From the NCBI GenBank assembly GCA_034435615.1, contig DAOTWZ010000083.1, positions 1-35,393 on the forward strand: a stretch of 35,393 nucleotides of DNA, given 5' to 3'. Made by a program: the position numbers and the translations under genes. Origin of the DNA: H17-190 sp034435615 (GTDB lineage: Bacteria > Chloroflexota > Dehalococcoidia > SM23-28-2 > HRBIN24). The notes beneath the pieces are model-generated. The model saw only the letters and a program-made list of their open reading frames with translations. It had not been told where the DNA came from and did no database searches. Shown piece after piece: positions 23,415 through 31,698 of the stretch. Every line of letters begins with the position of its first letter. Position 1 is the stretch's first letter.

Positions 23415-23543
23415 GGCGCTCCCTCGCTCCCTGTGTTCAGCCTATGATATGCGATGGTCCCCCGCCCGGGGCAAGGTCGGACTGCTCGCCGTGGCCATCA
23501 TGCGAAGGGCGCCGAAAAAAGGGGCGCCGGCCCAGCCGGACGA

Positions 23544-23572
23544 TTGACAGCGGGGCGAACAGGGCGTACCGT
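23544..23572 (+). promoter_or_regulatory. promoter of the tetR gene
   Basis: A perfect TTGACA (23544-23549) is spaced 17 bases from TACCGT (23567-23572). The predicted start near 23579 makes the message almost leaderless and puts the first operator at about +4 to +20. Confidence 0.5.
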
Positions 23573-23581
23573 AGAGGCGTA

Positions 23582-24208
23582 ATGACTGACAGTCAGTCAC
23601 AAGGCGAGACCGAGCGCCCGTTGCGCCTCCTGGCCGAGGAGGGAAAGCGGCGGGCCCTCCTGGCGGCCGCCCGCCGCGTCTTCGCCCAGAAGGGGTATGA
23701 CGAGGCCACCGTGGCCGATATAGTTGCGGCGGCGGGAGTGGCCCAGGGAACCTTCTACCTCTATTTTCCGTCCAAGAAGGCCATCGCCGTCGAACTGGCC
23801 CAGGAGCACCAGCGGCAGATCCTGGCCACCGTCAGGGAGGCCTACGACCCTCAGGCCCCCTTCCCGGAGGCGGTAAGGGCCGTCATCGGGGCCGCCTTCG
23901 CTCTCTGTGGCCAGAGCCAGGACCTGCTACGCCTCCTCCGCTTCTCCCTGGACGCCGAGGCGGTGGTGGAGCTGGAGCGCGCTCAGGCCCTGCGGGCCGA
24001 GTTCGCCGCCCTGGTGGAGATCTTCCAGGAGCGGGTGGCCCGCGGAGACGTGCGCCCCCTGGACCCCTGGATGACGGTGCGTCTGGTGAGCTGGCTCGTC
24101 AGGGAGGCGGTGTACGAGTGCTACGTGGTGGACGAAGGCGCCCATCCTGAACGCTACGTCGAGGCGGTCGCGGACTTCATCGTCCACGCTCTGCAGCGGA
24201 GAGAATGA
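23582..24208 (+). CDS. TetR family transcriptional repressor
   Basis: A 208-residue TetR-type regulator. The N-terminal helix-turn-helix (about 23-70) has the usual ARRVFAQKGYDEATVADIVAAAGVAQGTFYLYFPSKKAI pattern, shown here in parts: FAQKGYDEATV, VAQGTFYLYF. The rest is an all-helical ligand/dimer domain. ATG 23582 is supported by the promoter and by a 17-bp palindrome overlapping the start; only a weak GAGG precedes it. A matching palindrome overlaps the -10 of the downstream exporter, so the protein probably represses itself and the exporter and is released by an exporter substrate. Confidence 0.92.
   Translation: MTDSQSQGETERPLRLLAEEGKRRALLAAARRVFAQKGYDEATVADIVAAAGVAQGTFYLYFPSKKAIAVELAQEHQRQILATVREAYDPQAPFPEAVRAVIGAAFALCGQSQDLLRLLRFSLDAEAVVELERAQALRAEFAALVEIFQERVARGDVRPLDPWMTVRLVSWLVREAVYECYVVDEGAHPERYVEAVADFIVHALQRRE
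23583..23599. promoter_or_regulatory. TetR operator O1 (17-bp palindrome)
   Basis: TGACTGAC-A-GTCAGTCA is a perfect inverted repeat that begins inside the tetR start codon. It matches the palindrome at 24229-24245 in its seven outer bases on each side. Position and duplication indicate autoregulation. Confidence 0.75.
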
Positions 24209-24228
24209 GGCAGTTTTTTGCCCGTTTC

Positions 24229-24249
24229 TGACTGAACGTCAGTCATAAT
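24229..24249. promoter_or_regulatory. TetR operator O2 overlapping the exporter -10
   Basis: TGACTGA-ACG-TCAGTCA (24229-24245) shares both half-sites with O1. Its right end overlaps CATAAT (24244-24249), a 5/6 match to the -10 consensus, so bound TetR would block the exporter promoter. The -35 is unclear (TTGCCC at 24218 gives a 20-base spacer). Confidence 0.75.
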
Positions 24250-24266
24250 CGCGGGGAGGGGAAGAG

Positions 24267-26504
24267 ATGACGTTGAGGCTCTCGACCGGTGGACTGGCCA
24301 GGGCCTCCGCCCGCCGGCCCTGGACCGTCCTCGCCCTCTGGTTAGTGGCCCTCCTGCTGGCCGGCCTCCTGGCCGCCACAGCCCTGGACAGCGCCCTAAC
24401 CAGCGAGGCCAGCTTCACCAACAGCCCCGAGTCCCAACGGGCCGAGGAGCTGCTGGAGGGGCGACTACGCGGCCCCCAGCCCGTCAACGAGATCGTCATC
24501 GTCCGCTCGCCCGACCGCACCGTGGACGACCCGGCCTTCCGTCAGTTCGTGGAGGGGCTCTTCCAGCGCCTGACCGCCCTCGGCCCCCAGGTGATAGCCA
24601 CCGCTAGCAATTTCTACCTGACCGGCGACTCCAGCCTCGTCTCCGCCGACCGCCACAGCACCATCGTCCCCCTGGTCATGGCCGGCAGCATCGAGGACGC
24701 CGAGCGCAACATCGGTCAGGTGCGGGAGATAGTCCGCGAGGCCAACGGCCAGGACGGCTTCAGCGTCCTCATCACCGGCAGCGCCAGCATCAGCGAGGAC
24801 TTCAGCAAGGTGGCGGAGAGAGACCTGCGCACCGCCGAGGCTTTCGGCATACCCGTGGCCCTCCTCGTCCTCGTCCTGGTCTTCGGCGCCATCGCCGCCG
24901 CTTTCCTCCCTCTGGCCATCGCCGGCATCAGCATCGCCATCGCCATGGGAGCAGCGGCGCTCGTGGGCCAGCTCTTTGAGCTCACCTTCTTCGTCACCAA
25001 CATGATCACCATGATCGGCCTGGCGGTGGGGATAGACTACTCTCTGTTCATCGTCTCCCGCTACCGCGAGGAGCGACGCCGCGGCCTCCCCCGCCAGGCG
25101 GCCATCGCGATGGCGGGCGCCACCGCCAGCCGCGCCGTCTTCATCAGCGGCCTGACGGTGGTCCTGGCCATGGCGGGGTTGCTCATAGTCCCCACCACCA
25201 TATTCCGCAGCCTGGCCCTGGGCGCCATCCTGGTGGTGCTGGTCACCGTGGCGGCGGCCCTGACCCTCCTCCCGGCCGCCCTGGGCCTCCTGGGCGATCG
25301 CATCGACGCCCTGCGGATACCCTTCATTCAGCGCCGCTATCTGTCGCAGGAGGAGGAGCGCTCCGGCGGGATGTGGGACCGTATAGCCCGGGCGGTAATG
25401 CGCCGGCCCGTCCTGAGCCTCCTGGTCTCGGCGGGGGCGCTGGTGGCCCTGACCGTCCCCTACTTCGATATCCACACCGGGGTGGCGGGCGTCAGCACTC
25501 TCCCCGACAGCTTCGAGTCCAAACAGGGGTTCATGGTGCTCCAGCAGGAGTTCTCGGCCGGGCTGGTCAGCCCGGTGGAGATCGTCATCGACGGGCCGGT
25601 GGGCTCGGAGCAGGTCCAGGCGGGGATACAGCGGCTGGAGGCCCTCATGGCCAGCAACCCCATCTTCGGCCCGCCCCACCTTGTGACGAACCAGACGGGC
25701 GACCTGGCCCTCCTCTCCGTCCCCGTGGCCGCCGAGTCCACCAGCGACGAGGCGATGGCGGCGGTGCGACTGCTCAGAGAGGAGTACGTCCCCCAGGCCT
25801 TCGCCGGCGTCCCCGCCCGGGTGCTGGTGGGCGGCAGCACCGCCCTCAACATGGACTTCTTCGATCTGGCGGAGACCTACACGCCCATCGTCTTCGCCTT
25901 CGTGCTGGGGCTCAGCTTCCTCCTCCTGCTGCTGGTCTTCCGTTCCCTGGTCATACCGGTGAAGGCCGTCATCATGAACCTGCTCTCGGTGGGAGCAGCC
26001 TACGGGCTGGTGGTGCTGGTGACCCAGAAGGGAGTGGGGGCGGGGCTCCTGGGCTTTCAGCAGGTGGACACGGTGGAGGCCTGGATCCCCATCTTCCTCT
26101 TCACCGTCCTCTTCGGCCTCTCCATGGACTACCACGTCTTCCTGCTCAGCCGCATCAGGGAGCGCTTTGACGAGACCGGGAACAACACGGAGGCGGTGGC
26201 CTTCGGCCTGCGCTCCACGGGCCGGCTGATAACAGGGGCCGCCCTCATCATGGTGGTGGTCTTCGCTGGCTTCGCCGCCGGAGAGCTGGTGATGTTCCAG
26301 CAGCTCGGCTTCGGGGCGGCGGTGGCGGTGCTGCTGGACGCCACGGTGGTCCGCTCCGTCCTGGTGCCGTCCAGCATGCAACTGCTGGGGCGCTGGAACT
26401 GGTACCTGCCCCGCTGGCTCTCCTGGCTGCCCAATCTCTCCGCCGAGGGGCCGGCGCTGCAGCCAGCGCAGGTCTACGATGGCCCCACTGGCAGGAGCGC
26501 CTAG
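24267..26504 (+). CDS. MMPL/RND-type exporter
   Basis: A 745-residue inner-membrane transporter of the MMPL branch of RND pumps, driven by the proton gradient. Layout: TM1 (about 19-41), extracytoplasmic domain 1 (42-190), TM2-6 (about 196-345), TM7 (381-400), domain 2 (401-535), TM8-12 (about 540-700). The paired proton-relay motifs are GIDYSLFIVSRYREE (Asp257-Tyr258) and MDYHVFLLSRIRERF (Asp621-Tyr622). Length fits small MMPL proteins of Gram-positive-type envelopes. GGAGGGG precedes ATG 24267. Expression is probably controlled by the adjacent TetR through O2. Likely cargo is a lipid or hydrophobic drug. The TAG lies within CTAG 26501-26504, shared with hyuB. Confidence 0.95.
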   Translation: MTLRLSTGGLARASARRPWTVLALWLVALLLAGLLAATALDSALTSEASFTNSPESQRAEELLEGRLRGPQPVNEIVIVRSPDRTVDDPAFRQFVEGLFQRLTALGPQVIATASNFYLTGDSSLVSADRHSTIVPLVMAGSIEDAERNIGQVREIVREANGQDGFSVLITGSASISEDFSKVAERDLRTAEAFGIPVALLVLVLVFGAIAAAFLPLAIAGISIAIAMGAAALVGQLFELTFFVTNMITMIGLAVGIDYSLFIVSRYREERRRGLPRQAAIAMAGATASRAVFISGLTVVLAMAGLLIVPTTIFRSLALGAILVVLVTVAAALTLLPAALGLLGDRIDALRIPFIQRRYLSQEEERSGGMWDRIARAVMRRPVLSLLVSAGALVALTVPYFDIHTGVAGVSTLPDSFESKQGFMVLQQEFSAGLVSPVEIVIDGPVGSEQVQAGIQRLEALMASNPIFGPPHLVTNQTGDLALLSVPVAAESTSDEAMAAVRLLREEYVPQAFAGVPARVLVGGSTALNMDFFDLAETYTPIVFAFVLGLSFLLLLLVFRSLVIPVKAVIMNLLSVGAAYGLVVLVTQKGVGAGLLGFQQVDTVEAWIPIFLFTVLFGLSMDYHVFLLSRIRERFDETGNNTEAVAFGLRSTGRLITGAALIMVVVFAGFAAGELVMFQQLGFGAAVAVLLDATVVRSVLVPSSMQLLGRWNWYLPRWLSWLPNLSAEGPALQPAQVYDGPTGRSA

Positions 26505-28075
26505 GACGGGGGCGGCTCCCCCCAGCCTCCGCCGCCTGGCGTCTCCAGCACCAGTTGGTCGCCGGGGGAGAGCTGGAACTGGCCCTTGCCGGGTAGCTCC
26601 ACCGTCTCTCCGCTGGCGCGCCGCAGCAGGTTGCGCCCCCGCTGGCCCGGTCCCCCGCCCTGGAGGCCCCAGGGCGGCAGCCGACGCCGCTCGGTGACGA
26701 TGGTGACGACGGCGGGGGCCAGGAACTCCCACGTTCGCACTATGCCATCTCCCCCGCGGTGGCGGCCGAGGCCGCCGGAGCCCCGCCGCACGCGGTACTC
26801 GCTGACCCGGAAGGGGTAGGCCAGCTCCAGGGCCTCCACTGGCGTGTTCATGGTGTTGGTCATATGGGTGTGGACGGCCGAAAGGCCCGGTCCCAGCGGC
26901 CCCGCTCCGGCGCCGCCCCCTACCGTCTCGTAGTAGGCGAAGGGGCGGCCGCGGTAGGGGTCCCAGCCGCCCAGGGCGACGTTGTTCATGGTGCCCTGGC
27001 TGGCCGCCGGCACCAGCTCGGGCAGGGCCTGGGCCAGCGCCCCCAGCACCACGTCCACGATGCGCTGAGAGGTCTCCACGTTCCCGGCCGATACCGCCCG
27101 CGGCGGGCGGACGTTGACCAGCGTCCCCTCCGGCAGGGTGAGGGAGACGGGGCGGAAGCAGCCCTCGTTGGCGGGGACGGACTCCTCCAGGAGGCAGCGT
27201 ACCACATAGTAGACGGCGGAGCGGGTGACGGCGGCCACGGCGTTGATGGAGGAGGGACGCTCCGCCGCCGTCCCCGTGAAGTCGCAGTGGAGGGAATCGC
27301 CCCGCACAGAGACCCGCACCCGTATGGGGAGGGTCTCATCGGTCACGCCGTCGTCGTCCAGATAGTCCTCGAATTGGTAGTCGCCGTCCGGGATGCGGGC
27401 GATGGCCGCCCGCGTCATACGCTCGGCATAGTCCTGGAGGGCGGCCATCAGGAGCCAGGCGCGCCGCAGGCCGTAGCGCTGGCATATCTCCTGCAGGCGG
27501 GCCTCGCCGATGCGCTGGGCCGCCATCTGGGCGTCCAGGTCCCCCTGGCGCTCCTCGGGGGTGCGGACGTTGCGCAGGAGGAGGGCCAGCACGCCCCGGT
27601 TCAGGCGCCCCCCTTCGCACAGCTTCAGGGGCGGGATGATGACCCCCTCCTGCCACAGCTCCTGGGCCAGGGGCATGGAGCCCGGGGCCATCCCCCCCAC
27701 GTCGGCGTGGTGGGCCCGGGAGGCGACGAAGCCGGCCAGCCGCCGCCCCACGAAGACGGGGGAGACCATGGTGATGTCCGGCAGGTGGGTGCCGCCCAGG
27801 TAGGGATCGTTCAGGATGACCACGTCGCCGGGGCGGAAGGGGGCCAGCGGAAGGGCGGCGGCCACGGCGGTGGGCATGGCCCCCAGGTGGACCGGTATGT
27901 GGGCCGCCTGGGCCACCAGCCGCCCCTGGGGATCGAACACAGCGCAGGAGTAGTCCCGTCGCTCCTTGATGTTGGGCGAGAGGGCGGTGCGCCCCAGCGC
28001 CACCCCCATCTCCTCCGCCACCGAGGCGAAGAGGGAGGCGGCTATAGAGAGCTCCGCCGGATCTATCCGAGCCAC
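26501..28075 (-). CDS. hyuB: hydantoinase/oxoprolinase B subunit
   Basis: A 524-residue HyuB-family subunit of ATP-dependent N-methylhydantoinase/5-oxoprolinase-type enzymes (related acetophenone carboxylases also exist). Typical segments: SPNIKERRDYSCAVFD (about 33-48), HIPVHLGAMP, GDVVILNDPYLGGTHLPD, ASRAHHADVGGMAPGS with metal-type histidines, and the C-terminal TPGGGGWGEP. Translation starts at GTG 28075, with GGAGGGG about 13 bases upstream. The family start near DPAELSIAAS supports this. HyuA is on the same strand but 750 bases upstream, separated by an opposite-strand gene. A TATACT at 28114-28109 is a possible -10 of its own. Confidence 0.93.
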   Translation of the reverse strand: MARIDPAELSIAASLFASVAEEMGVALGRTALSPNIKERRDYSCAVFDPQGRLVAQAAHIPVHLGAMPTAVAAALPLAPFRPGDVVILNDPYLGGTHLPDITMVSPVFVGRRLAGFVASRAHHADVGGMAPGSMPLAQELWQEGVIIPPLKLCEGGRLNRGVLALLLRNVRTPEERQGDLDAQMAAQRIGEARLQEICQRYGLRRAWLLMAALQDYAERMTRAAIARIPDGDYQFEDYLDDDGVTDETLPIRVRVSVRGDSLHCDFTGTAAERPSSINAVAAVTRSAVYYVVRCLLEESVPANEGCFRPVSLTLPEGTLVNVRPPRAVSAGNVETSQRIVDVVLGALAQALPELVPAASQGTMNNVALGGWDPYRGRPFAYYETVGGGAGAGPLGPGLSAVHTHMTNTMNTPVEALELAYPFRVSEYRVRRGSGGLGRHRGGDGIVRTWEFLAPAVVTIVTERRRLPPWGLQGGGPGQRGRNLLRRASGETVELPGKGQFQLSPGDQLVLETPGGGGWGEPPPS

Positions 28076-28210
28076 GGGCGCGGGCAGGCCCCTCCAGACG
28101 CTATCACCAGTATATTACGCCGCCCCGCCAGCCCGCCCGGCGAGAAGCTGGCAAGGCGAGGACAGCCGTGCCACAATACATGACGGAGTCCTCCTCTCGA
28201 GGTGGAAGCG

Positions 28211-28816
28211 ATGGCGCAGCGGACCGTCCCTGTCCCGGAATACGAGATGGCGGAAAGGGTGGAGCTGGACCCCAGGCGCTCCGCCCTGGTCATCGTCGAC
28301 ATGCAGAACGATTTCGTCAAGGAGGAGGGCAAGCTGGTGGTGCCCACCGCCCAGGCGACGGTGCCGGCCATCCGCCGCCTGCTGGAGAGCGCCCGCGACA
28401 GGGGCGCCATGGTGGCCTACACCCAGGACACCCACCTGCCGGGCGACCCAGAGTTCCCCATCTGGGGCGAGCACTGCCTGCTGGGCTCCTGGGGCTGGGA
28501 GATCATCGACGAGCTGAGGCCGGAGCCGGGCGAGCTGGTCATCGAGAAGCGGCGCTACGACGGCTTCTACGGCACCAACCTGGAATACGACCTGCGGGTG
28601 CGGGGCATCGATACCCTGGTCATCGTGGGAACGGTGGCCAACATCTGCGTCCTGCACACGGCGGGAAGCGCTGCCCTCCGCTGGTTCAACGTCGTCCTGG
28701 CCCGGGACGGCATCTCCGCCCTCAGCGACTTCGATATGGAGGCGACGCTGCGCCAGGTCCACTTCCTCTACCGGGGGACCATCACCACCAGCGACGCCGT
28801 GACTTTCAAGGGCTAG
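28211..28816 (+). CDS. isochorismatase-like cysteine hydrolase
   Basis: A 201-residue cysteine hydrolase. The triad is Asp30 (VIVDMQNDF), Lys113 (IEKRRYDGF) and Cys146 (GTVANICVLHTA), with the family's cis-peptide before the nucleophile. ATG 28211 follows GAGGTGG, preferred over an in-frame GTG at 28202. Family members include N-carbamoylsarcosine amidohydrolase, nicotinamidase, peroxyureidoacrylate/ureidoacrylate amidohydrolase and isochorismatase. It sits between hyuA and hyuB but on the opposite strand, which favours a carbamoyl-amide substrate produced by a hydantoinase. That link is inference. Confidence 0.92.
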   Translation: MAQRTVPVPEYEMAERVELDPRRSALVIVDMQNDFVKEEGKLVVPTAQATVPAIRRLLESARDRGAMVAYTQDTHLPGDPEFPIWGEHCLLGSWGWEIIDELRPEPGELVIEKRRYDGFYGTNLEYDLRVRGIDTLVIVGTVANICVLHTAGSAALRWFNVVLARDGISALSDFDMEATLRQVHFLYRGTITTSDAVTFKG

Positions 28817-28824
28817 CCTTTCCC

Positions 28825-30828
28825 TCAGCGGGGCTCCAGCAACAGGTTGCCCCAGGCGTCCACCCGCGCCTCCCACCCTGGCGGCACCGCCGTGGTAGCG
28901 TCCATCTGGACCACCACGGCCGGCCCCCGCAGCCGGTTGCCCGCCCGCAACCGCTCCCGGAGGTAGACAGAGGCCATCAGCGGACGCCCGAACCAGACCT
29001 CTCGCTGGCCCAGGAGGGCGGGGGAGGGATCGGGGCCGGCCTCGGGTAGCTGCGGCATCCGCAGGTCGGCGCCGGGTAGGAGAAGGCGGAGGCGCAGGTT
29101 CACCACCTGGACCGGGCGCTCCGGGGCGCTGTGGCCGTAGCGTTCTCGGTGCAGGGCGTGGAAGCGGGGCAGGAAGCTGGTGGGGGCAGTGTCCTCCAGG
29201 GAAATGGGAAGCTCGTAGGACTGGCCCAGGTAGCGCAGATCCAGGAAACGCTCCCTCTCCAGCCCCTCCGTGGGAAGTCCCTCCTCTCGCAGCTCGGCCA
29301 GGCCCTGCTCCTCCAGATCCCGGAAGCGGGCCTCCAGCAGGCGGGACGCCTCCTCCCAGGAGGGGCCGCCCTCCGGAGGGAGGAGGAGCATGGCAGCCGC
29401 CCGCACCTCCTTGCCGGGCCGGGCCACCACCATCCCCAGGGCAGAGAGGACGCCCGGGTAGCGGGGCACCAGCACCCGCGGTATGCGCAGCGCCTGGGCC
29501 AGCTCGCAGGCGTGGAGGGGGCCAGCGCCGCCGAAGGCCACCAGGGTGAAGGCCCTCGGGTCATACCCTCGCTCCACCGAGACGATGCGCAGCGCCCGCT
29601 CCATGTTGGCGTTGGTCACCCGCACCACGGCAGCCGCCGCCTCCGTCGTCCCGCCGAAGGCGCTGGCCAGGGCGGCCAGCGCCTCCCGGGAGCGCTCCGG
29701 ATAGATGGTCATGCGCCCTCCCAGGAAGTGCTCAGGCAGGATGCGCCCCAGGACTACCTGGGCATCGGTCACGGTGGGCGAGAGGGAGCGACCGTAGCAG
29801 GCGGGACCGGGGTCGGCGCCAGCGCTCTCCGGCCCCACCCTGAGGGCTCCGCCCTCGTCCAGGCGGGCCAGGGAGCCGCCACCGGCGCCCACGCTCACCA
29901 CGTCCACCGTGGCCCCCCGCACCGGCAGCTCGCCCACCAGCGTCTCGTCCCGCTCCGGCACACGACCGGGGCAGAGGGCGACATCGGTAGAGGTGCCGCC
30001 CATGTCCAGGGTGATGATGTGGTCCAGGTCGGCCTGTCGGGCCGTCCAGAAGGCGCCCACCACGCCACCTGCTGGCCCGGAGAGCACCGTTCGGACGGCC
30101 AGGCGGCCCGCCGCCCTGGGGCTCATGACGCCGCCGCTGGAGCCCATGACGGTGAGACGCTCCACCCCCCGCGCCGACAGCCCGGCAGCCAGCCGCTCCA
30201 GATAGCGGGCCATCACCGGCGACAGGTAGGCGTTGACGACGGTGGTCACCGTCCGCTCGTACTCGCGGTGCTCCGGCAACACCTCGCAGGAAGGGGAGAC
30301 GAAGAGACCCCGCCGCCGGGCGGCCTCCGCCACCAGGCGCTCATGGGCCGGGTTGAGGAAGGAGAAGAGGAAGCAGATGGCCAGGGACTGGGCGCCCAGC
30401 CGCAGCGCCTGCTCCGCCAGCGCCTCCGCCTCCTCGGGGTCCAGCGGCCGGAGGGGCTGACCGGCGGCGTCCAGCCGCTCGTCCGCCTCCAGCCGCCAGT
30501 CGTCGGGCACCAGGGGCGGCGGACGCCGCGGGTGGAGGTCGTAGAGCTTGGGCCGCGTCTGCCGGCCGATGACCAGCACATCGGCGAAGCCGCGGGTGGT
30601 GACCAAGGCCGTGGGCGCCCCCTTGCGCTCGATCAGGGCATTGGTAGCTATGGTGCTCCCGTGGACGACGGCCCCTGGCCGCGCCCCGGCCTCCTCCAGG
30701 CCCAGCAGCACTCCCTGGGCCGGGTCGGGAGGTGTGGTCGGCCGCTTGTAGAGGGTGAGGTGCCCGTCCTCCCACAGGAGGAAGTCGGTGAAGGTGCCCC
30801 CGACATCGACGCCCAGGACGCTCCTCAT
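28825..30828 (-). CDS. hyuA: hydantoinase/oxoprolinase A subunit
   Basis: A 667-residue HyuA-family subunit with an actin-like ATPase fold. The phosphate-binding motif DVGGTFTD is at 8-15, a second LDMGGTSTDVA lies mid-protein, and FGGAGPLHACELA is near 430. In known enzymes this subunit phosphorylates the amide/lactam oxygen of hydantoin or 5-oxoproline and the B subunit completes ring opening. Only a weak GAAGG lies before ATG 30828, and the predicted transcript start is two bases upstream, so the message may be leaderless. The hyuA stop is eight bases from the convergent cysteine-hydrolase stop. Confidence 0.93.
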   Translation of the reverse strand: MRSVLGVDVGGTFTDFLLWEDGHLTLYKRPTTPPDPAQGVLLGLEEAGARPGAVVHGSTIATNALIERKGAPTALVTTRGFADVLVIGRQTRPKLYDLHPRRPPPLVPDDWRLEADERLDAAGQPLRPLDPEEAEALAEQALRLGAQSLAICFLFSFLNPAHERLVAEAARRRGLFVSPSCEVLPEHREYERTVTTVVNAYLSPVMARYLERLAAGLSARGVERLTVMGSSGGVMSPRAAGRLAVRTVLSGPAGGVVGAFWTARQADLDHIITLDMGGTSTDVALCPGRVPERDETLVGELPVRGATVDVVSVGAGGGSLARLDEGGALRVGPESAGADPGPACYGRSLSPTVTDAQVVLGRILPEHFLGGRMTIYPERSREALAALASAFGGTTEAAAAVVRVTNANMERALRIVSVERGYDPRAFTLVAFGGAGPLHACELAQALRIPRVLVPRYPGVLSALGMVVARPGKEVRAAAMLLLPPEGGPSWEEASRLLEARFRDLEEQGLAELREEGLPTEGLERERFLDLRYLGQSYELPISLEDTAPTSFLPRFHALHRERYGHSAPERPVQVVNLRLRLLLPGADLRMPQLPEAGPDPSPALLGQREVWFGRPLMASVYLRERLRAGNRLRGPAVVVQMDATTAVPPGWEARVDAWGNLLLEPR

Positions 30829-30836
30829 GCCTTCAT

Positions 30837-30866
30837 TTTATGCGTCGTTCGGGCTGGCAGCCGCAA
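30837..30866 (-). promoter_or_regulatory. promoter of hyuA
   Basis: On the minus strand TTGCGG (30866-30861) and CATAAA (30842-30837) are 18 bases apart; TAAAAT (30840-30835) is an overlapping alternative -10. The predicted start is at about 30830, nearly at the ATG. Confidence 0.45.
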
Positions 30867-30958
30867 GGGGAGGCCGTCCGGCGGTTCCTGGCAAGTCCTC
30901 TCCTGTGCTACCCTTAAGAGAGTGCGCCTGAGTCAACCTGGCGCTCAGTGAGGTGGCT

Positions 30959-31639
30959 ATGGGTAGCATCATCGACCTGCACGTGCACACCACCATCGGC
31001 TCCTGGGACTCCATGATCTCCCCCCAGCGCCTGGCCGATGCCGCTCATCGCGTCGGCCTCACCGGCATGGCCCTGAGCGAGCACGTCAACTACTGGCCCG
31101 CAGAGACGCTGCAGCAGTTCCGCGAGGAGACGGGGCTGGCGGCCGTGGCCGCCCGCGAGTGGTCCACCGATATGGGCCACATCATCTCCGTGGGGCTGAG
31201 CCCGGAGGTGGCTGGCATCCGCACCGCCAGGGACCTGCACGAGGCCGCCCGCGCTCACGGGGCCTTCCTCATCCTGGCCCACCCCTTCCGCTACTTCCCT
31301 GGCCCCTCCAGCCTCCTCTTCGGCCACGTCCCCAACGCGCGGGAGCTGTCCATAGAGGAGCTGGCCAAGCACCCGGTGTTCGAGCTGGTGGATGCCATAG
31401 AGGTCCTGAACGGCGGCTGTCTGGAGGGGGAGAACCGGCTGGCGCTGGAGGTGGCCCGCTATCTGGGGAAGCCGGTGGTGGCGGGGAGCGACGCCCACGC
31501 CCCCATGGAGGTGGGACTCTACGCCACCCTCTTCGACGTCGAGGTGCGCAGCCTGGAAGACCTGCTGGAGGCGCTGCGGGCAGGCCGCTTCCGCCCCGCC
31601 CGTCGCCAGGACGGCGTCTTCGTCCCCATCACGGAGTAG
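30959..31639 (+). CDS. PHP-domain metal-dependent phosphoesterase
   Basis: A 226-residue PHP (polymerase and histidinol phosphatase) protein. Metal-ligand motifs occur in family order: DLHVH (His8, His10), SEH (Glu41, His42), Glu67 in AREWS, His74, AHPF (His108) and GSDAH (Asp178, His180). This is a complete trinuclear metal site, so the enzyme should be active, probably on a phosphomonoester or nucleotide-type phosphate. ATG 30959 follows GAGGTGG; an in-frame GTG at 30953 overlaps that site and is less likely. Divergent from hyuA across about 130 bases, with no clear plus-strand promoter. Confidence 0.92.
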   Translation: MGSIIDLHVHTTIGSWDSMISPQRLADAAHRVGLTGMALSEHVNYWPAETLQQFREETGLAAVAAREWSTDMGHIISVGLSPEVAGIRTARDLHEAARAHGAFLILAHPFRYFPGPSSLLFGHVPNARELSIEELAKHPVFELVDAIEVLNGGCLEGENRLALEVARYLGKPVVAGSDAHAPMEVGLYATLFDVEVRSLEDLLEALRAGRFRPARRQDGVFVPITE

Positions 31640-31698
31640 GCCCCCGGCCCCCTGGCCGTGCCCTCCCGGAGCGAGCAGGCCCCGGCGCGCGGCGACGC

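Noticed and set aside
24211..24224. Intrinsic terminator between tetR and the exporter (T-run at 24214-24219)
   Set aside because: Only a 4-bp GGCA/TGCC stem that includes the T-run in its loop; not terminator-like.
24465..26732. 755-aa antisense frame over the MMPL gene
   Set aside because: Compositionally biased shadow; the plus strand encodes intact MMPL motifs.
29131..30951. 606-aa plus-strand frame over hyuA
   Set aside because: Shadow of hyuA with no recognisable domain.
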